Below, one piece after another: positions 35,311-47,572 of a stretch of 64,000 bases of DNA. The stretch's first letter is position 1. Every line of letters begins with the position of its first letter. The position numbers were made by a program, and so were the translations under genes. The notes under the pieces are model-generated. The model did not search any database, was not told where the DNA came from, and worked only from the letters and a program-made list of their open reading frames with translations. The DNA lies in the NCBI RefSeq assembly GCF_036884655.1, contig NC_088342.1, forward strand, positions 32,851,001 to 32,915,000. Reading direction: 5' to 3'. This stretch comes from Musa acuminata AAA Group (lineage: Eukaryota; Streptophyta; Magnoliopsida; Zingiberales; Musaceae).

Positions 35311-37200
35311 ATCTCCCCCTTCAGCCCATAAGGGAGGCTGTCCCATGACTCCTCAATATGAAGCTATGCCAACTAGTTGTAAGCATATCTCCTATCTTTC
35401 TTTTGGTAAAGTCTTTGTCAACATGTCTGCTCCGTTATCATCTGTGTGAATTTTCTGAAGTTGCAACTGCTTCTCTTCAAATACATTTCGAATCCAATGG
35501 TATTTGACATCTATATGCTTTGACTTGGAATGAAATATTAGGTTCTTACACAAATGGATGACACTTTGGCTGTCACAATGCACCATATAATTTTTCTGTT
35601 TCAGCCCCAATTCTTGTAAGAATTCTTTCATCCATAGCATTTCTTTGCATACCTCTGTAGCAGCAAAATATTATGCTTCTGTGGTGGAGAGAGCAATACA
35701 CCTTTGCAACTTGGATTGGCATGACATAGCTCCCCTTGCAAAAGTAAGTACATAACCTGAAGTATACTTCCTTGTATCTATATCTCTTGTCATATTTGTA
35801 TCTGTGTAACCTATCAACACAGGTGATCTACCTCCAAAGCTTAAACAAACCTTAGAGCTCCATCTAAGATATCTCAAAATTCACTTCACTACTACTGCCT
35901 AGTGCTCTTTGCTTGGATTTTTAAGAAATCTGCTAGTAACACCAACTGCATATGCGATGTCTAGCCTCGTACATACCATTGCATACATTAAATTTCCAAC
36001 TACTGAAGCATAAGGAACCTTTTACATTTTCTCCTTCTCCTTATCACTTGATGGACTCTATTCTGAGCACAACTTGAAGTGATCTACAATAGGAGAACCA
36101 ATTGGCTTTACATTGCTCATATTAAACATTTTTAATACCTTCTCGATATATTTCTCCTGTGACAACCAAATCATCTTGATTTTTCTATTATGGAAAATCT
36201 GCATCCCTAGTATTTGCTTTGCTGGCCCTATGTCCTTTATTGTAAAAGACTCACTTAATTCCTTCTTCAACCTATCAATTTTAGATATTTCTCAAGAATA
36301 AGTATGTCATCAACATAAAGTAAGAGAATAATAAAATTCTTACCAAACCATTTGATGTACACACAATGATCTGAAGTCGTTCTTTTGTATTCATTTTTTA
36401 TCATAAATGAATCAAACTTTCTGTACCACTGTCTTGGAGCTTGCTTTAGCCCTTATAAGCTCTTCATTAACTTACAAACAAAGTTCTCTTTACCTTTGAC
36501 TTTGAAGCCTTCTGGTTACTCCATATAAATTTCCTCCTCCAAATCATTATAAAGGAAAGTTTTTTTCACATCTAACTGCTCAACTCCAAGTCCTGGCTAG
36601 CAGCAATACCAAGAGCAACACGAATAGAAGACATTTTAATAACAGGAGAAAAATTTTCTTCAAAGTCAATATATTTCTTTTGATCGAAGCCTTTCACAAC
36701 CAATCTAGCTTTGTACTTTAATTGAGAATAATATTCTTGAGCCTTCAACCTAAAAACCTACTTGTTCTTCAAGGCCTTTATTTCATTTGGTAGTAGTACC
36801 AAATCATAAGTGTAGTTCTTCTAAAGAACATTCATCTCTTTCTATATAACAACTAACCACTTCTCTTTCTGCTTACTTTCAACTACTTCCTGGTAACTCT
36901 CTGGTTCACCTACATCAGTAAGCATTACATACTCATCTATAGAGTATCTTCTGGAAGGTTAACGTTGTTTAGAAGATCTTCTTAATTGAGGTTCTGCAGG
37001 AAGTTGCTCTCCAACTTCTTCTTGCTCAACATGTTCTACAAGTAGATCAATATCAGGCTGTACACCATCTTCCTACACATCTCCCCCATCACCCTGATAT
37101 ACTGGAGGAGTAACTGGGTCATAATCTACTAATCGTTCTACAGAAATCTTGGTCGGTGTCTTCTTCTTCAAATCTTCAAAGATTTGATCCTAAAAAAAGA
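35311..37200 (-). pseudogene. M2 reverse transcriptase and RNase H
   Basis: Minus-strand copia pol: the reverse-transcriptase box YVDD at 36317-36306, and the open piece 36270-36058 (ESFTIKDIGPAKQILGMQI and LSQEKYIEKVLKMFNM). RNase H follows at 35877-35671 (GYTDTNMTRDIDTRKYTSGY) and 35640-35392 (LHCDSQSVIHLC-like, SKHIDVKYHWIRN, then ADMLTKTLPKER). Frames change several times. The catalytic boxes are recognisable, so decay is moderate. Confidence 0.82.
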
Positions 37201-37584
37201 CTACATCTCTGCTTCTAAACACACCTTCTGCTTTTCTGGATCCCAAAGCCTGTAATCAAACTGATCATGTGAGTAATTAAGAAAAATATATTCTTTAGTC
37301 TTACCATCCAACTTGGACCTCTCATTGTCTGGAATATGTGCAAATACACGACAACCAAATACTCTCAAATGCTTGTAGGAAACATCTTTTCCTAACCATA
37401 CATGCTTTGCAACATCATCATCTAGGGTTGTACATGGTGACAAGTTGATCACATCAACTGCAGTCCTCAAAGTCTTATCCCAAAACTTTTTGGGTAGCTT
37501 GGCTTGTGAAAGTATACATCTGATCTTTTCCATGATGGTGCGATTCATCCTCTCTGCAATTGCATTATGATAAGGTGTACTAGG
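37201..37584 (-). pseudogene. M2 integrase C-terminal half
   Basis: An open minus-strand frame reads ERMNRTIMEKIRCILSQAKLP, FWDKTLRTAVDVINLSP and FGCRVFAHIPDNERSKLDGK, the copia integrase end. It stops at 37584, where N2 is inserted after PSTPYHNAIAERMNR on the coding strand. Confidence 0.85.
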
Positions 37585-39079
37585 TGCTAGTCATAGGTGC
37601 CCAGCAAGCCAATCACGTGAGTGATGGCACATGTGACTTGATACAGAATCTTTTTGCTTATTATATTTTGGCATATATCACTTTATAACTATTGCATATA
37701 TGCATATATATATTGTGATGTCCTTAGATTTGTGCAATGGGAATCGGATTGTGATGAGATCACGATAATGAGATCGATTCACCTTTAAACACATATCCTA
37801 AATAATCTCGGTCATAGGTTACTCGAGAGCGACATCGTGATAATCGGACAGACTGGTGTGCTGTATACCCATCCATATGATGGATGTAGCTGGTCCCACA
37901 GCTACTCGTGTAGGGACACTAGGGATACAGTACAGGTGCTCATTGGAGAATGAGTTCACTGATTGATCCGCTTACGGAATGTTGGATGATTGATGATGCC
38001 TTATTGTCAGACAGCGATTCCGTAGTCCTAGTGGTGTATCTGGTCCTTAGACTTGAGATACTAAGGATGTCCTGTATGAGTGCTCCACTCTTTGATACCA
38101 GACTTATAGGTTTGGCTATCCCAGATCTAGTACAACTGGTCATTGAGAGTGGTAGTCGACCTTACGAGGGCTATTGAGTGTCGATAGAGGATCATCCACT
38201 CTCGGCGTCATGAGAGGAATATCCCATGTGTTCTTACTCAAACAAATCCCTGGCCAAGGTCATTCGGGTTGAGAGAGAAAGGTTTCTCCGGGAGAATCTG
38301 ATTAGAGCGAGACTCGAGTAGAAACCATATGGGTCTGACAGCACCATGCTCGATATACAGTCTCTGGGATATTAGATGGATGAGGGACTATAGGTACACG
38401 GTAACTAAGGACAGACAGGTCCAATGGATTGGATTCCCCTGTATCGTCTGGGGACTACGACGTAGTGGCCTAGTACGTCCGTAGTCGATGAGTCGAGTGA
38501 ATTATTACAGAGATAATAATTCACTGAGTTAGAAAGAGTTCTGACAAGTATGACTCACGACCAGCTCGATATTGGGCCTAGAGGGTCACACACATATGGT
38601 AGGCATTGCGATGAGTAGAAGTTCGGATATGAGATATCCGACGGAGCCCTTGTCTTATTGGATGCAGATCCAATACCCACTAGGGGAGGACCCATTAGGG
38701 TTTGACAAGGGACCTCTATAAATAAGAGGGATTCAGAACCTCATAGGCTAGAGCCTTTGCTTGCCTCTCCTATTCTCCTTCCCCTCTCCACCTCAGAGCA
38801 GGCATGGAGTTTTGAGGAGTGTCGTCACATCCCTGCTGTGTGGATCACCACTAGAGAGGAGGACGCTTGACCTCCTTCACCCTCTCCTAAAGATCTATGA
38901 AGAAACAAGGATATACGATCTCCCAAGGTAACACAATCTACTCTATACGTAGTTTTTTAAGTTTCGCAGATTTTGCGCACCAATCTTTGCACGACGACGA
39001 ACATCTCTTTGGGAATCGGGGATTTTATTTTCTTGTTCTTCAGCTGCACATGTAATGTCGCCCCCAAGATTTCGCAACA
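37585..39079 (+). repeat. N2 5' LTR
   Basis: TGCTAGTCATAGG...CGCAACA. It contains TATAAATA near 38717-38724 as the likely promoter. Confidence 0.9.
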
Positions 39080-39080
39080 G

Positions 39081-39093
39081 CGGTATCAGAGCC
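39081..39093 (+). other. N2 primer binding site
   Basis: CGGTATCAGAGCC one base after the LTR; initiator-Met-tRNA complement with the first T changed to C. Confidence 0.85.
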
Positions 39094-40119
39094 AGGTTGT
39101 TCGTGCGAATGATTGGTTTTGAACTGCATGTGTTTGTTTAGGAAGAATTTTGACGTCAAAATCGTTGACGCAAAAACAAGGAAGGGAAACAACAGTTGCT
39201 GCCCTCGATCTACGTGCGTGCAGCGCAGCCGAAGGCAGGCAGAGAAGGGGCTGCGCCTACAGCAACCGACCGGCGGCCTACTTGTAGCAGGCTTGCGTCC
39301 GGTGGGGCTGGCAGCCCGCGCGTAGAGGCGCCTGCGGCCGTTTCTCCCGCGGGGTGAGGCGCCGCAGGGCAGCGGCGCCTACGGTTTGCCCCTCGGAATT
39401 TGAGAAATTTCAGTTTCTATCTTTTATCCAAATTATGAAAATACCCCTATGAATTCAAAAATTTCCTATGTCCTTGATTTCATAAAATACTAATTAATTA
39501 AAAGGTTTAGTTGATTATTATTTTTTATCATTATCTAGTAGTCCTACATGATGATGATTATTTATACATATGATGTATGATGTGTGGACGGATGATCATG
39601 GACCGTGTGATGTGTGTACTTGTGATTATTATTATTGAGGTCTGTGAGCCTCAATTATATTTCTCGTTTATTGTTGGGCCTGCGTGCCTATGATTAAGTT
39701 ATAATCACATGAGGAGGCGCAGCGGGAGCGTGGATGCGATAGCGGGACCCTCGAGACGAACGATCGCGATGCATGAAGATGTCGACGGAACCGACGAGGA
39801 TGAGATGGACGATCACAGGGCATGGAGATGCACCGTTGCACACATAGATCTTGATGTGAGTGATTAGGCCTACTGGCTCGGGCCTAATCACATTAGATTG
39901 TGGTCCATGATCATCTGGTGTGATTGATTATACACATACTAGATATGTATATATATTTGCATGCGATGTAGATATATATTAAATATGTATATATGTGACA
40001 TGTCATATTAGGAGACCAAATCATAGAAACATCTCTCTCGATAATATTAAGTCAGTAAACGTGAGGCAATTAGATTGACCCACGTGGCCTTCCATTGTTA
40101 TAAATAGGAACCGATTCCC

Positions 40120-40436
40120 GGTGTAGGTTGAGTTGGTCGAGTCCCTCGAGACTCACCTATATCGCGATTCACTATCTTGCTTATGACATAGAGATGTCAC
40201 CGGTGACCTGAGGGCATGGTATGCTTGGTCGAGTCCCTCGAGGGTATATCATCAAATCAGACTCATCTTGTAACGAAGGTGTTGATTTAACCAAGCATCA
40301 TGGTTGGTCGAGTCCCTCGAGGCCATGGTGATTCAGAGGCCGAACAGGACGGGAATCACAAGGAGTTGTAATCGGCAAGAGTTGCCTACCTTTTAGGCTT
40401 AGTGTGATTGGTCGAGTCCCTCGAGGTTACACTAAG
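40120..40436 (+). repeat. Four spaced hairpins sharing TTGGTCGAGTCCCTCGAG
   Basis: Identical 18-mers at 40133-40150, 40225-40242, 40304-40321 and 40408-40425. Each has an inner stem TCGAG/CTCGA with loop TCC and is enclosed by its own outer stem: AGGTTGAG with ACTCACCT, ATGGTATGC with GGTATATCAT, CATCATGG with CCATGGTG, and CTTAGTGTGA with TTACACTAAG. Outer arms differ in sequence between copies but pair within each copy, with some G-T pairs. Confidence 0.9.
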
Positions 40437-40462
40437 ACGCTGATTGGATCCTGATCCCCACT

Positions 40463-40483
40463 GGAAGTCTACCGGAGACTTCC
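40463..40483 (+). other. Fifth leader stem-loop
   Basis: GGAAGTCT (40463-40470) pairs with AGACTTCC (40476-40483), loop ACCGG. It does not carry the 18-base motif. Confidence 0.75.
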
Positions 40484-40621
40484 GTTTCACGTGCTGAGGG
40501 TATCGCGTGACTCGTTAGTAAAATAGTGGGAGTATATTAAGATAGAAGTCCATATCTTAATAGTTTATTTCTTGTAAAATCTGCATGCTATTCATTTCTG
40601 CTGCATCTTTATTTTTAGAAA

Positions 40622-41540
40622 ATGTTGCTTTCAAATCCCTTACGTGGCATACTTGATGTCAATCGCCTCACTAGTCCAAATTATATGGATTGGCTCTATA
40701 ACTTGAGAATTGTTCTCATGACAGAGAAAATCGTGTACGTCCTTGATACAAAAAATGTCTACGCCCGATGAAGGGGCAAGCGAGGTTGAGATCGCTCGCT
40801 ACGTGAAGTACATTGATGACTCCACTCTTGCTCAGTGTTATATGTTGGGCTCTATGACTCCTGAGTTACAGAGACAACATGAAAAGATGGATGCCAGATC
40901 CATTCTCCTACATGTCTGTAAATTGTTTGAGGAACAGGGAAGGACTCAGCAATATGAGATATCCTAGTGCATCTTCCGCGCTAGGATGACTAAGGGAACA
41001 CCGGTTCAGAACCATGTCCTAAAGATGATTGAGTGGATAGAAAAACTCACAGTTCTAGGAATGGTCCTAGAGAATAACTTGTGTGTGGACATTGTGCTTC
41101 AGTCCCTACCAGATTCCTTTTCACAGTTCATAATGAATTTTAATATGAACAAGCTTAAGGTGACTCTCCCAGAGCTCCTCAATATGTTGAAGGAGGTAGA
41201 GAGTACTATTAAGAAAGAGAAGTCAGTTCTATATACTGGCGAGACCAGAAAGAAAAGGAAAGCAAAAAAGTCCCTTAAGAAAGGAAAGGGCAAGGGCAGA
41301 CCAGGTAAAGCAAAGGTTGCTAAGAAAGACCCAGAAAAGGACAAAGGCTAGTGCTTCCACTGTGGCAAAGATGAGCACTGGAAGAGGAACCGCAAAGAGT
41401 ACTTTGCAGAAAGGTCGAAACAAAAGCTTGGAGAAGTTTCAGGTACATTCATGATCAATCTCCAATTGTCAGAATTTTGTGATAGTGCATTGGTATTGGA
41501 TACCAGTATTGCTTATCACATCTATAATTTATTGTAAATT
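40622..41540 (+). pseudogene. N2 gag-protease
   Basis: The ATG at 40622 opens MLLSNPLRGILDVNRLTSPN, a copia Gag N-terminus; a stop follows in frame near 40768. It continues in other frames at 40743-40967 (HEKMDARSILLHVCKLFEEQ) and 40986-41351 ([20 protein letters not shown], then a Lys-rich tail). After a TAG at 41349 comes the knuckle CFHCGKDEHWKRNRKE, with a changed final position, and a degraded protease (DTSIA in place of DTGSA) near 41500. At least two stops and a frameshift. Confidence 0.85.
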
Positions 41541-42672
41541 CTAGCAAAGCCGAGGCGAGATTGGTGAGAGGAATATTGCATAAAAGTTTGTTTATGCTAG
41601 ACACTACTCCACATATCATGGATGTAAGTATGTCTAAGAGGAAACGAGATGAGGTGAACAATGCATACCTATGGCATTGTAGGCTATGTCACATCCATGA
41701 GGGAATGATTCAAATGTTACTAAATGATGGATATCTAGATCCATTCGACTATGAGTTATATACAACTTGCGAGCCTTACCTTCGTGGAAAACTAACCAAC
41801 TCTCTATTTAGTGGAACTGGAGAGAGAGCCACTGAGCTGTTGGAACTCATATAGAGTGATGTATATGGACCCATGTAAACTCATGCCATTGGTGGTTACT
41901 CCTACTTCATTACCTTTACTGATGATTTCTCAAGGTATGGATATATGTACTTAATGAAGTACAAGTCCGAGGCCTTTGAGAAATTCAGAGAGTATAAGAA
42001 TGAGGTGGAAAACCAGACTGGAAAGAGTATCAAAACTCTTCGATCAGATCGAGGAGGTGAGTACTTAAGTTCATAGTTTACTCAGTTCCTCAAGGACCAT
42101 GAGATATTATCCCAATGGACACCTCTTTATACACCTCAGCTCAATAGTGTCTTTGGAAGGAGGAATCGTACGCTGTTAGATATGGTACATCCATGATGAG
42201 TTTCGTTGACCTACCCATCTTATTCTAGGGATATGCCCTAGAGATCGCAACTTACCTTCTGAATAGAGTTCCAACTAAATCGGTAGTGTCTATACCATAT
42301 GAGATATGGAAAGGGAAGAAGCCTAATCTTAAGGTTGTTAAGATTTGGGGCTGCCCTATCCACGTTGAAAGACACAACCCCGATAAGTTAGAATCAAGGA
42401 CAGAGCGATGCAAATTTGTGGGATACCCCAAAGAAACTTGTGGGTATTATTTCTATCATCTCGAGGACCAAAAGGTCTTTGTAGCTAAGAGAGCAGTGTT
42501 CCTTGAGAAGGAACACATTCTTGGCGGAGATAGTGGGAGAATGATAAAGTTGAGCGAGGTTGGAGAACCAAGCTCAAGCACCACTCTACAGCCCGAGTAT
42601 GTTCAGGTACCTAATACACAAGTTTCAACTTTACGTAGGTCTGATAGAGTATCCCATCCTCCTGAGAGATAA
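41541..42672 (+). pseudogene. N2 integrase
   Basis: Pre-integrase HHCC module at 41561-41854 (LWHCRLCHIHEG and TTCEPYLRGKLT, second Cys of the pair changed to Tyr), a stop at 41852, then the catalytic core (FITFTDDFSRYGYMYLMKYK, LRSDRGGEYLSS) with more stops, and the C-terminal part at 42286-42672 (IPYEIWKGKKPNL, FVGYPKETCGYYFYHLED). Inactive because of stops; motifs are otherwise well kept. Confidence 0.85.
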
Positions 42673-44272
42673 GTGGTACATATAAGAGGAGAGGATGTTG
42701 AGGATATTGATCATCAGACCTACGAGGAGGCTATTATGGGTATAGACTCCAGGAAGTGGCAAGAAGCCATGAATTCTGAGATGGATTCTATGTACTCCAA
42801 CAAGGTTTGGAACCTAATTGATACGCCCGAAGGTATTGTACCCATCGGTTGCAAGTGGATCTTTAAGAAAAAGATCGGAGTAGATAGAAAGGTAGAGACC
42901 TATAAAGCAAGGCTAGTGGCTAAGGGGTATCGTCAAAAGCAAGGTGTTGACTACGATGAAACCTTCTCACCCGTAGCAATGCTAAAATCCATCAGAATTC
43001 TATTGGCTATTGCAGCACACTATGATTATGAGATCTGGCAGATGGATGTGAAAACCGCATTCCTCAATGGGAACCTCGAGGAGGAGGTGTATATGATGCA
43101 ACCTGAGGGAGTCATGTCCAAGAACTGCCCAGATTAGGTGTGTAGGTTGCTTAGATTAGACTAAAGCTAGCTTTTCGAAGTTGGAACATAAGATTTGATG
43201 AGGCAATCAGATCTGACGACTTCGTTAAGAACGAAGATGAGCCTTGTATGTACAGGAAGGTAAGTGGGAGCGCTATCACCTTTTTGGTATTATATGTGGA
43301 TGACGTCCTGATCATTGGGAATGACGTAGGAATACTATCCAGAGTAAAGGCTTGGTTATCTAGACACTTCTTCATGAAGGACTTAGGGGAAGCATCCTAT
43401 ATCTTGGAGATTAGAATCTATAGAGATAGATCCAAGAGGATGCTTGGCTTGTCCCAGTCCAAGTACATAGAAACCATTGTCAAAAGGTTTGGCATGAAAA
43501 ATTCCAAGAGAGGTCTCATAACGATGAGACATGGGATATCGCTTTCTATGAGTATGTCCCCAAAGACTCCAGAAGAAAGGGCGAACATGGATATGATACC
43601 TTATACCTCAACAATAGGGTCTATCATGTATGCCATGCTATGTACTAGGCCTGATATAGCGCATGCTCTGAGTGTCACAAGCAGGTATCAGGCGGATCTA
43701 AGCTTAGAGCACTGGAAAGTAGTAAAGTGTATCCTTAAGTACTTGAGAAGGACTAAGGATCTTTTACTAGTATATGGAGGTAGTAGCCTTAAGGTTGAAG
43801 GCTACACAAACTCAAGTTTTAAGTCTGATATCAATAATAGCAAGTCAAATTCGGGGGTACGTGTACACCTTGAATGGAGGAGCAGTGTGCTGGAAGAGTT
43901 CCAAGCAAGATACTACTACTAACTCGATCAAAGAGGCGGAGTACATTGCTGCATCAAATGCAGCAAAGAAGAGAGTTTGGGTGAAGAAGTTCATCACAGA
44001 TTTGGGAGTCGTGCCAGATAGCGAGAAGTCGACTTCCTTATATTGCGACAACTATGGGGCGATTACTCAAATAAGGGAACCCGGGTCTCATCAGAAGTGT
44101 TCTGAGGAGGTTCCAGCTTATCAAAGAGATCGTAACCCGAGGAGATGTAGTAGTGGAAAGAGTTCCATCCGAAGATAACATTGCAGATCCACTGACAAAG
44201 CCGCTGTCTCAGATTGTCTTTGAGCGTCACAGGGGTCTGATGGAGATCAGACACATAGGTGATTGGCTTTAG
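42673..44272 (+). pseudogene. N2 reverse transcriptase and RNase H
   Basis: The reverse transcriptase starts in an open frame at 42673-43137 (WQEAMNSEMDSMYSNKVW, KARLVAKGYRQKQGVDYDET, QMDVKTAFLNGNLEEEVYM). A stop and frameshift follow, then 43248-43922 carries the intact YVDD at 43293-43304. RNase H (GYVYTLNGGAVCWKSSKQD, IKEAEYIAA) continues in another frame, and the polyprotein end ADPLTKPLSQIVFERHRG closes with a TAG at 44270-44272, just before the polypurine tract AAGTGGGAGA. Few lesions, so decay is recent relative to M0 and M1. Confidence 0.88.
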
Positions 44273-44286
44273 GTCAAGTGGGAGAT

Positions 44287-45780
44287 TGCTAGTCATAGGT
44301 GCCCAGCAAGCTAATCACGTGAGTGATGGCATGTGTGACTTGATACAGAATCTTTTTGCTTATTATATTTTGGCATATATCACTTTATAACTATTGCATA
44401 TATGCATATATATATTGTGATGTCCTTGGATTTGTGCAATGGGAATCGGATCGTGATGAGATCACGATAATGAGATCGATTCACCTTTAAACACATATCC
44501 TAAATAATCCCGATCATAGGTTACTCGAGAGGAACATCGTGATAATCGGACAGACTGGTGTGTTGTATACCCGTCCATATGATGGATGCAGCTGGTCTCA
44601 TAGCTGCTCGTGTAGGGACACTAGGGATACAGTACAGGTGCTCATTGGAGAATGAGTTCATTGATTGATCGCTTACGGAATGCTGGATGGTTGATGATGC
44701 CTTATTGTCAGACAGCGATTCCGTAGTCCTAGTGGTGTATCTGGTCCTTAGACTTGAGACACCAAGGATGTCCTGTATAAGTGCTTCACTCTTTGATACT
44801 AGACTTATAGGTTTGGCTGTCCCAGATCTAGTACAACTAGTCATTGGGAGTGGTAGTCGACCTTACGAGGGCTATTGAGTGTCTATAGAGGATCATCCAC
44901 TCTCGGCGTCATGAGAAGAATATCCCATGTGTTCTTGCTCAGAAAAATCCCTAGCCAGGGCCATTCGGGTTACGAGAAAAAGGTTTCTCCGGGAGAATCC
45001 GATTAGAGCGAGACTCGAGTAGAAACCGTATGGGTCTGACAACACCATGCTGGATATACGGTCTCTGGGATATTAGATGGATGAGGGACTATAGGTACAC
45101 AGTAACTGAGGACAGACAGGTCCAATGGATTGGATTCCCCTGTATCGTCTGGGGACTACGACGTAGTGGCCTAGTACGTCCGTAGTCGATGAGTCGAGTG
45201 AATTATTACAGAGATAATAATTCACTGAGTTAGAAAGAGTTCTGATAAGTATGACTCATGGCCAGCTCGATATTGGGCCTAGAGGGTTACACACATATGG
45301 TAGGCATTGCGATGAGTAGAGGTTCGGATATGAGATATCCAACGGAGCCCTTATCTTATTGGATGCAGATCCAATACCCACTAGGGGAGGACCCATTAGG
45401 GTTTGACAAGGGACCTCTATAAATAGGAGGGATTCAGAGCCTCATAGGCTAGAGCCTTTGCTTGCCTCTCTTATTCTCCTTCCCCTCTCCACCTCAGAGC
45501 AGGCCTGGAGTTTTGAGGAGTGTCGTCGCATCCCTGTTGTGTGGATCACCGCTAGAGAGGAGGACGCTTGACCTCCTTCACCCTCTCCTAAAGATCTACG
45601 AGGAAACAGGGATATACGATCTCCCTAGGTAACACAATCTACTCTATACGTAGTTTTTTAAGTTTCGCGGATTTTGCGCACCAATCTTCGCACGACGACG
45701 AACATCTCTTTGGGAATCGAGGATTTTATTTTCTTGTTCTTCTGTTGCACATGTGATGTCGCCCCCAAGATTTCCCAACA
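44287..45780 (+). repeat. N2 3' LTR
   Basis: TGCTAGTCATAGG...CCCAACA, preceded by GTGGGAGAT. Differs from the 5' LTR by scattered substitutions, mostly transitions. Confidence 0.9.
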
Positions 45781-45785
45781 CCAGG

Positions 45786-46274
45786 AACTATCATCTAATG
45801 TTGGATCCCATGTGACCTGCAATAATCATTAAATAATCCTATGTACCCACCACCATTATCTGATCTTATACATTTCAATTACCTTTTTGTCTCCTTTTCA
45901 ACCCTGGCATAAAACTCTTTAAAGACATTAATAACTTGATCTTTGGTCTTCAAAGCATCGACCCAAACTTTTCCAGAAAAATCATCTATAAAAGTGATAA
46001 AATAAAATGCACCACTTATACCAAGAATATCAACAGATCCACTAGGAGTTTTTGTCCTTAAAAGACCACATACATCTGTATAAACATGGTGTAAGGAATG
46101 CATTTTTTTAGATATAGCAGGACTAGCAAATGAAACTCTATGTTGTTTACCAGCCAAACAATCAATATAAGGGTTCAAATATATACCTATGAGATTGAGT
46201 AATACCTCTCTCTTGGAAAGAGCTTGCAACCCCTTCTTGCTCATGTGTCCCAGTCGCCTATGCCACAACTCCAT
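45786..46274 (-). pseudogene. M2 integrase N-terminal half
   Basis: Minus strand: ELWHRRLGHMSKKGLQALSK and DCLAGKQHRVSF form the HHCC-type module, then YTDVCGLLRTKTPSG and FYFITFIDDFSGKVWVDALK, the start of the catalytic core, ending at the N2 insertion. The second half is at 37584-37201. Confidence 0.85.
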
Positions 46275-46286
46275 GCTGAAGTCTTT

Positions 46287-47531
46287 CTATGTAGCATTTA
46301 ACTGTTCACCACAAGTTTTAGCTTGCAATCTGTTCAAAGTGTAACATTTCTTTCCACTAGCTATAATAAGAGAACCCTTACTGAGTTTCCATTGCCCTTT
46401 GTGAAATCTGCTATTATAGTCTTCATCATCTAGCCTTTCAACTGAAATTAAATTCAACCTCAAGTCAACTACATGCCTCACATCCTTAAGCGCTAACTTG
46501 CAGCCAAGGTTGGTCTTTAAATGGATATCACCAATGCCAATAATGTTTGTCAGGCCATAGTTGCCCATCTTGACAATACTAAAATTTCCAGACCTATATG
46601 TAGCAAAAAACTCCCTCTGTGGTGTAGCATGATAAGAAGCACATGTGTCAATCACCCACTCAAGATCTTGACACACAAGAAAAAATATCATTAGAATGAG
46701 ACAAAATCAAATAATCACCACCCTGCACTATAGCTGTGATATTATCTTTTGACTCTGTAGACTCCACTTCTTTTTTCTTTTTCTTGTTCTTCTTAGGTTG
46801 CTTACATTGATTCTTAGAATGTCCTTTCTCATCACAGTTATAGCAAATAATATATTTTCTTGATCTTGACTTGCTTCTATCTATGCGTGAACTGCTTCTA
46901 GACTTTGACCTTCCTTTGTTTTCTGAGATAAGTACTTGTAAATCATTCTGAGATGTTGCTGAATTCTTTTTTCTCAACTCCTTATTCAACAAACTGTTTG
47001 TTACTTGACTTATGGTGACAACACCATTTCGCGCAGAATTACTAAGGGAAACCACCAATGTCTCCCAACTTTCTAGTAATGAATTGAGAAGTAACAATAC
47101 TTGTAACTCATCATCAAGAGACATTTTTATAAAAGATAACTAGTTAGTAATACTCTGCATTTCATTTAAATGCTCAGCAATAGAAGCACCCTATCTATAT
47201 TTTAGGTTCATAAGTTTTCTGATAAAAAAAACTTTATTGCCAACTATTTTTCTTTCATAGAGACTTTCCAACTTTTTTCAAAGAGAATATGCAGAAATTT
47301 CAGTAGAAACATGGTAAAAGGCACTATCATCTGTTGAATAAACCCAACTGTTTTTCGATATAACCTCTTCCACTCATCATCTGTCATAATTGAGGGTTTT
47401 GCACTATCCCCCTGCAAAGGTCCATACAAATCTTTGCAATACAAGAGATCTTCCATTCTTGGTTTCCATATCATCCAATTAATTCCATTCAAACTAATCA
47501 TGCAAGAAACATTACCAGCTTCCATATTCAA
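46287..47531 (-). pseudogene. M2 gag-protease
   Basis: Gag begins at 47531 (MISLNGINWMIWKPRMEDLLYCKDL). After a frameshift, 47124-46660 gives LDDELQVLLLLNSLLESWET and an intact zinc knuckle CYNCDEKGHSKNQCK. The protease reads WVIDTCASYHATP at 46691-46287, where the usual DSGAS is changed to DTCAS. The knuckle is better preserved than in N2. Confidence 0.82.
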
Positions 47532-47561
47532 ATATAAAAATTAAATCACCACAACCCTACT

Positions 47562-47570
47562 CTGATACCA
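47562..47570 (-). other. M2 primer binding site
   Basis: The minus strand reads TGGTATCAGAGTAGGG two bases after the LTR. Confidence 0.8.
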
Positions 47571-47572
47571 AT

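Larger units (their letters stand above)
39094..40621 (+). other. N2 untranslated leader, 1.5 kb
   Basis: It has no coding sequence despite its length. A strongly GC-rich block (about 39195-39400, many GGCGCC-type words) is followed by AT-rich DNA and then by a zone of regular hairpins (40120-40485). A TATAAATA at 40099-40106 could be an internal promoter or chance. Gag starts at 40622. Confidence 0.7.
37585..45780 (+). mobile_element. Ty1/copia element N2 nested in M2
   Basis: 8196 bp, plus strand, LTRs 1495 bp (37585-39079) and 1494 bp (44287-45780), in the M2 integrase. Flanks CTAGG (37580-37584) and CCAGG (45781-45785) fit a target duplication with one later change. Order is primer site, a long structured leader, gag, protease, integrase, reverse transcriptase, RNase H. 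By eye the first 430 bp of the two LTRs differ at about 19 positions, so it is older than the young Sirevirus-like element. Confidence 0.9.

Noticed and set aside
37940..38177. ORFs in the N2 LTR that recur at 44521-44878
   Set aside because: LTR sequence on both strands; the recurrence is due to the LTR pair.
40133..40425. Regularly spaced identical repeats resembling a CRISPR array
   Set aside because: Only four 18-base repeats with spacers of unequal length that pair with each other around every repeat, in a plant retrotransposon leader. CRISPR does not fit.
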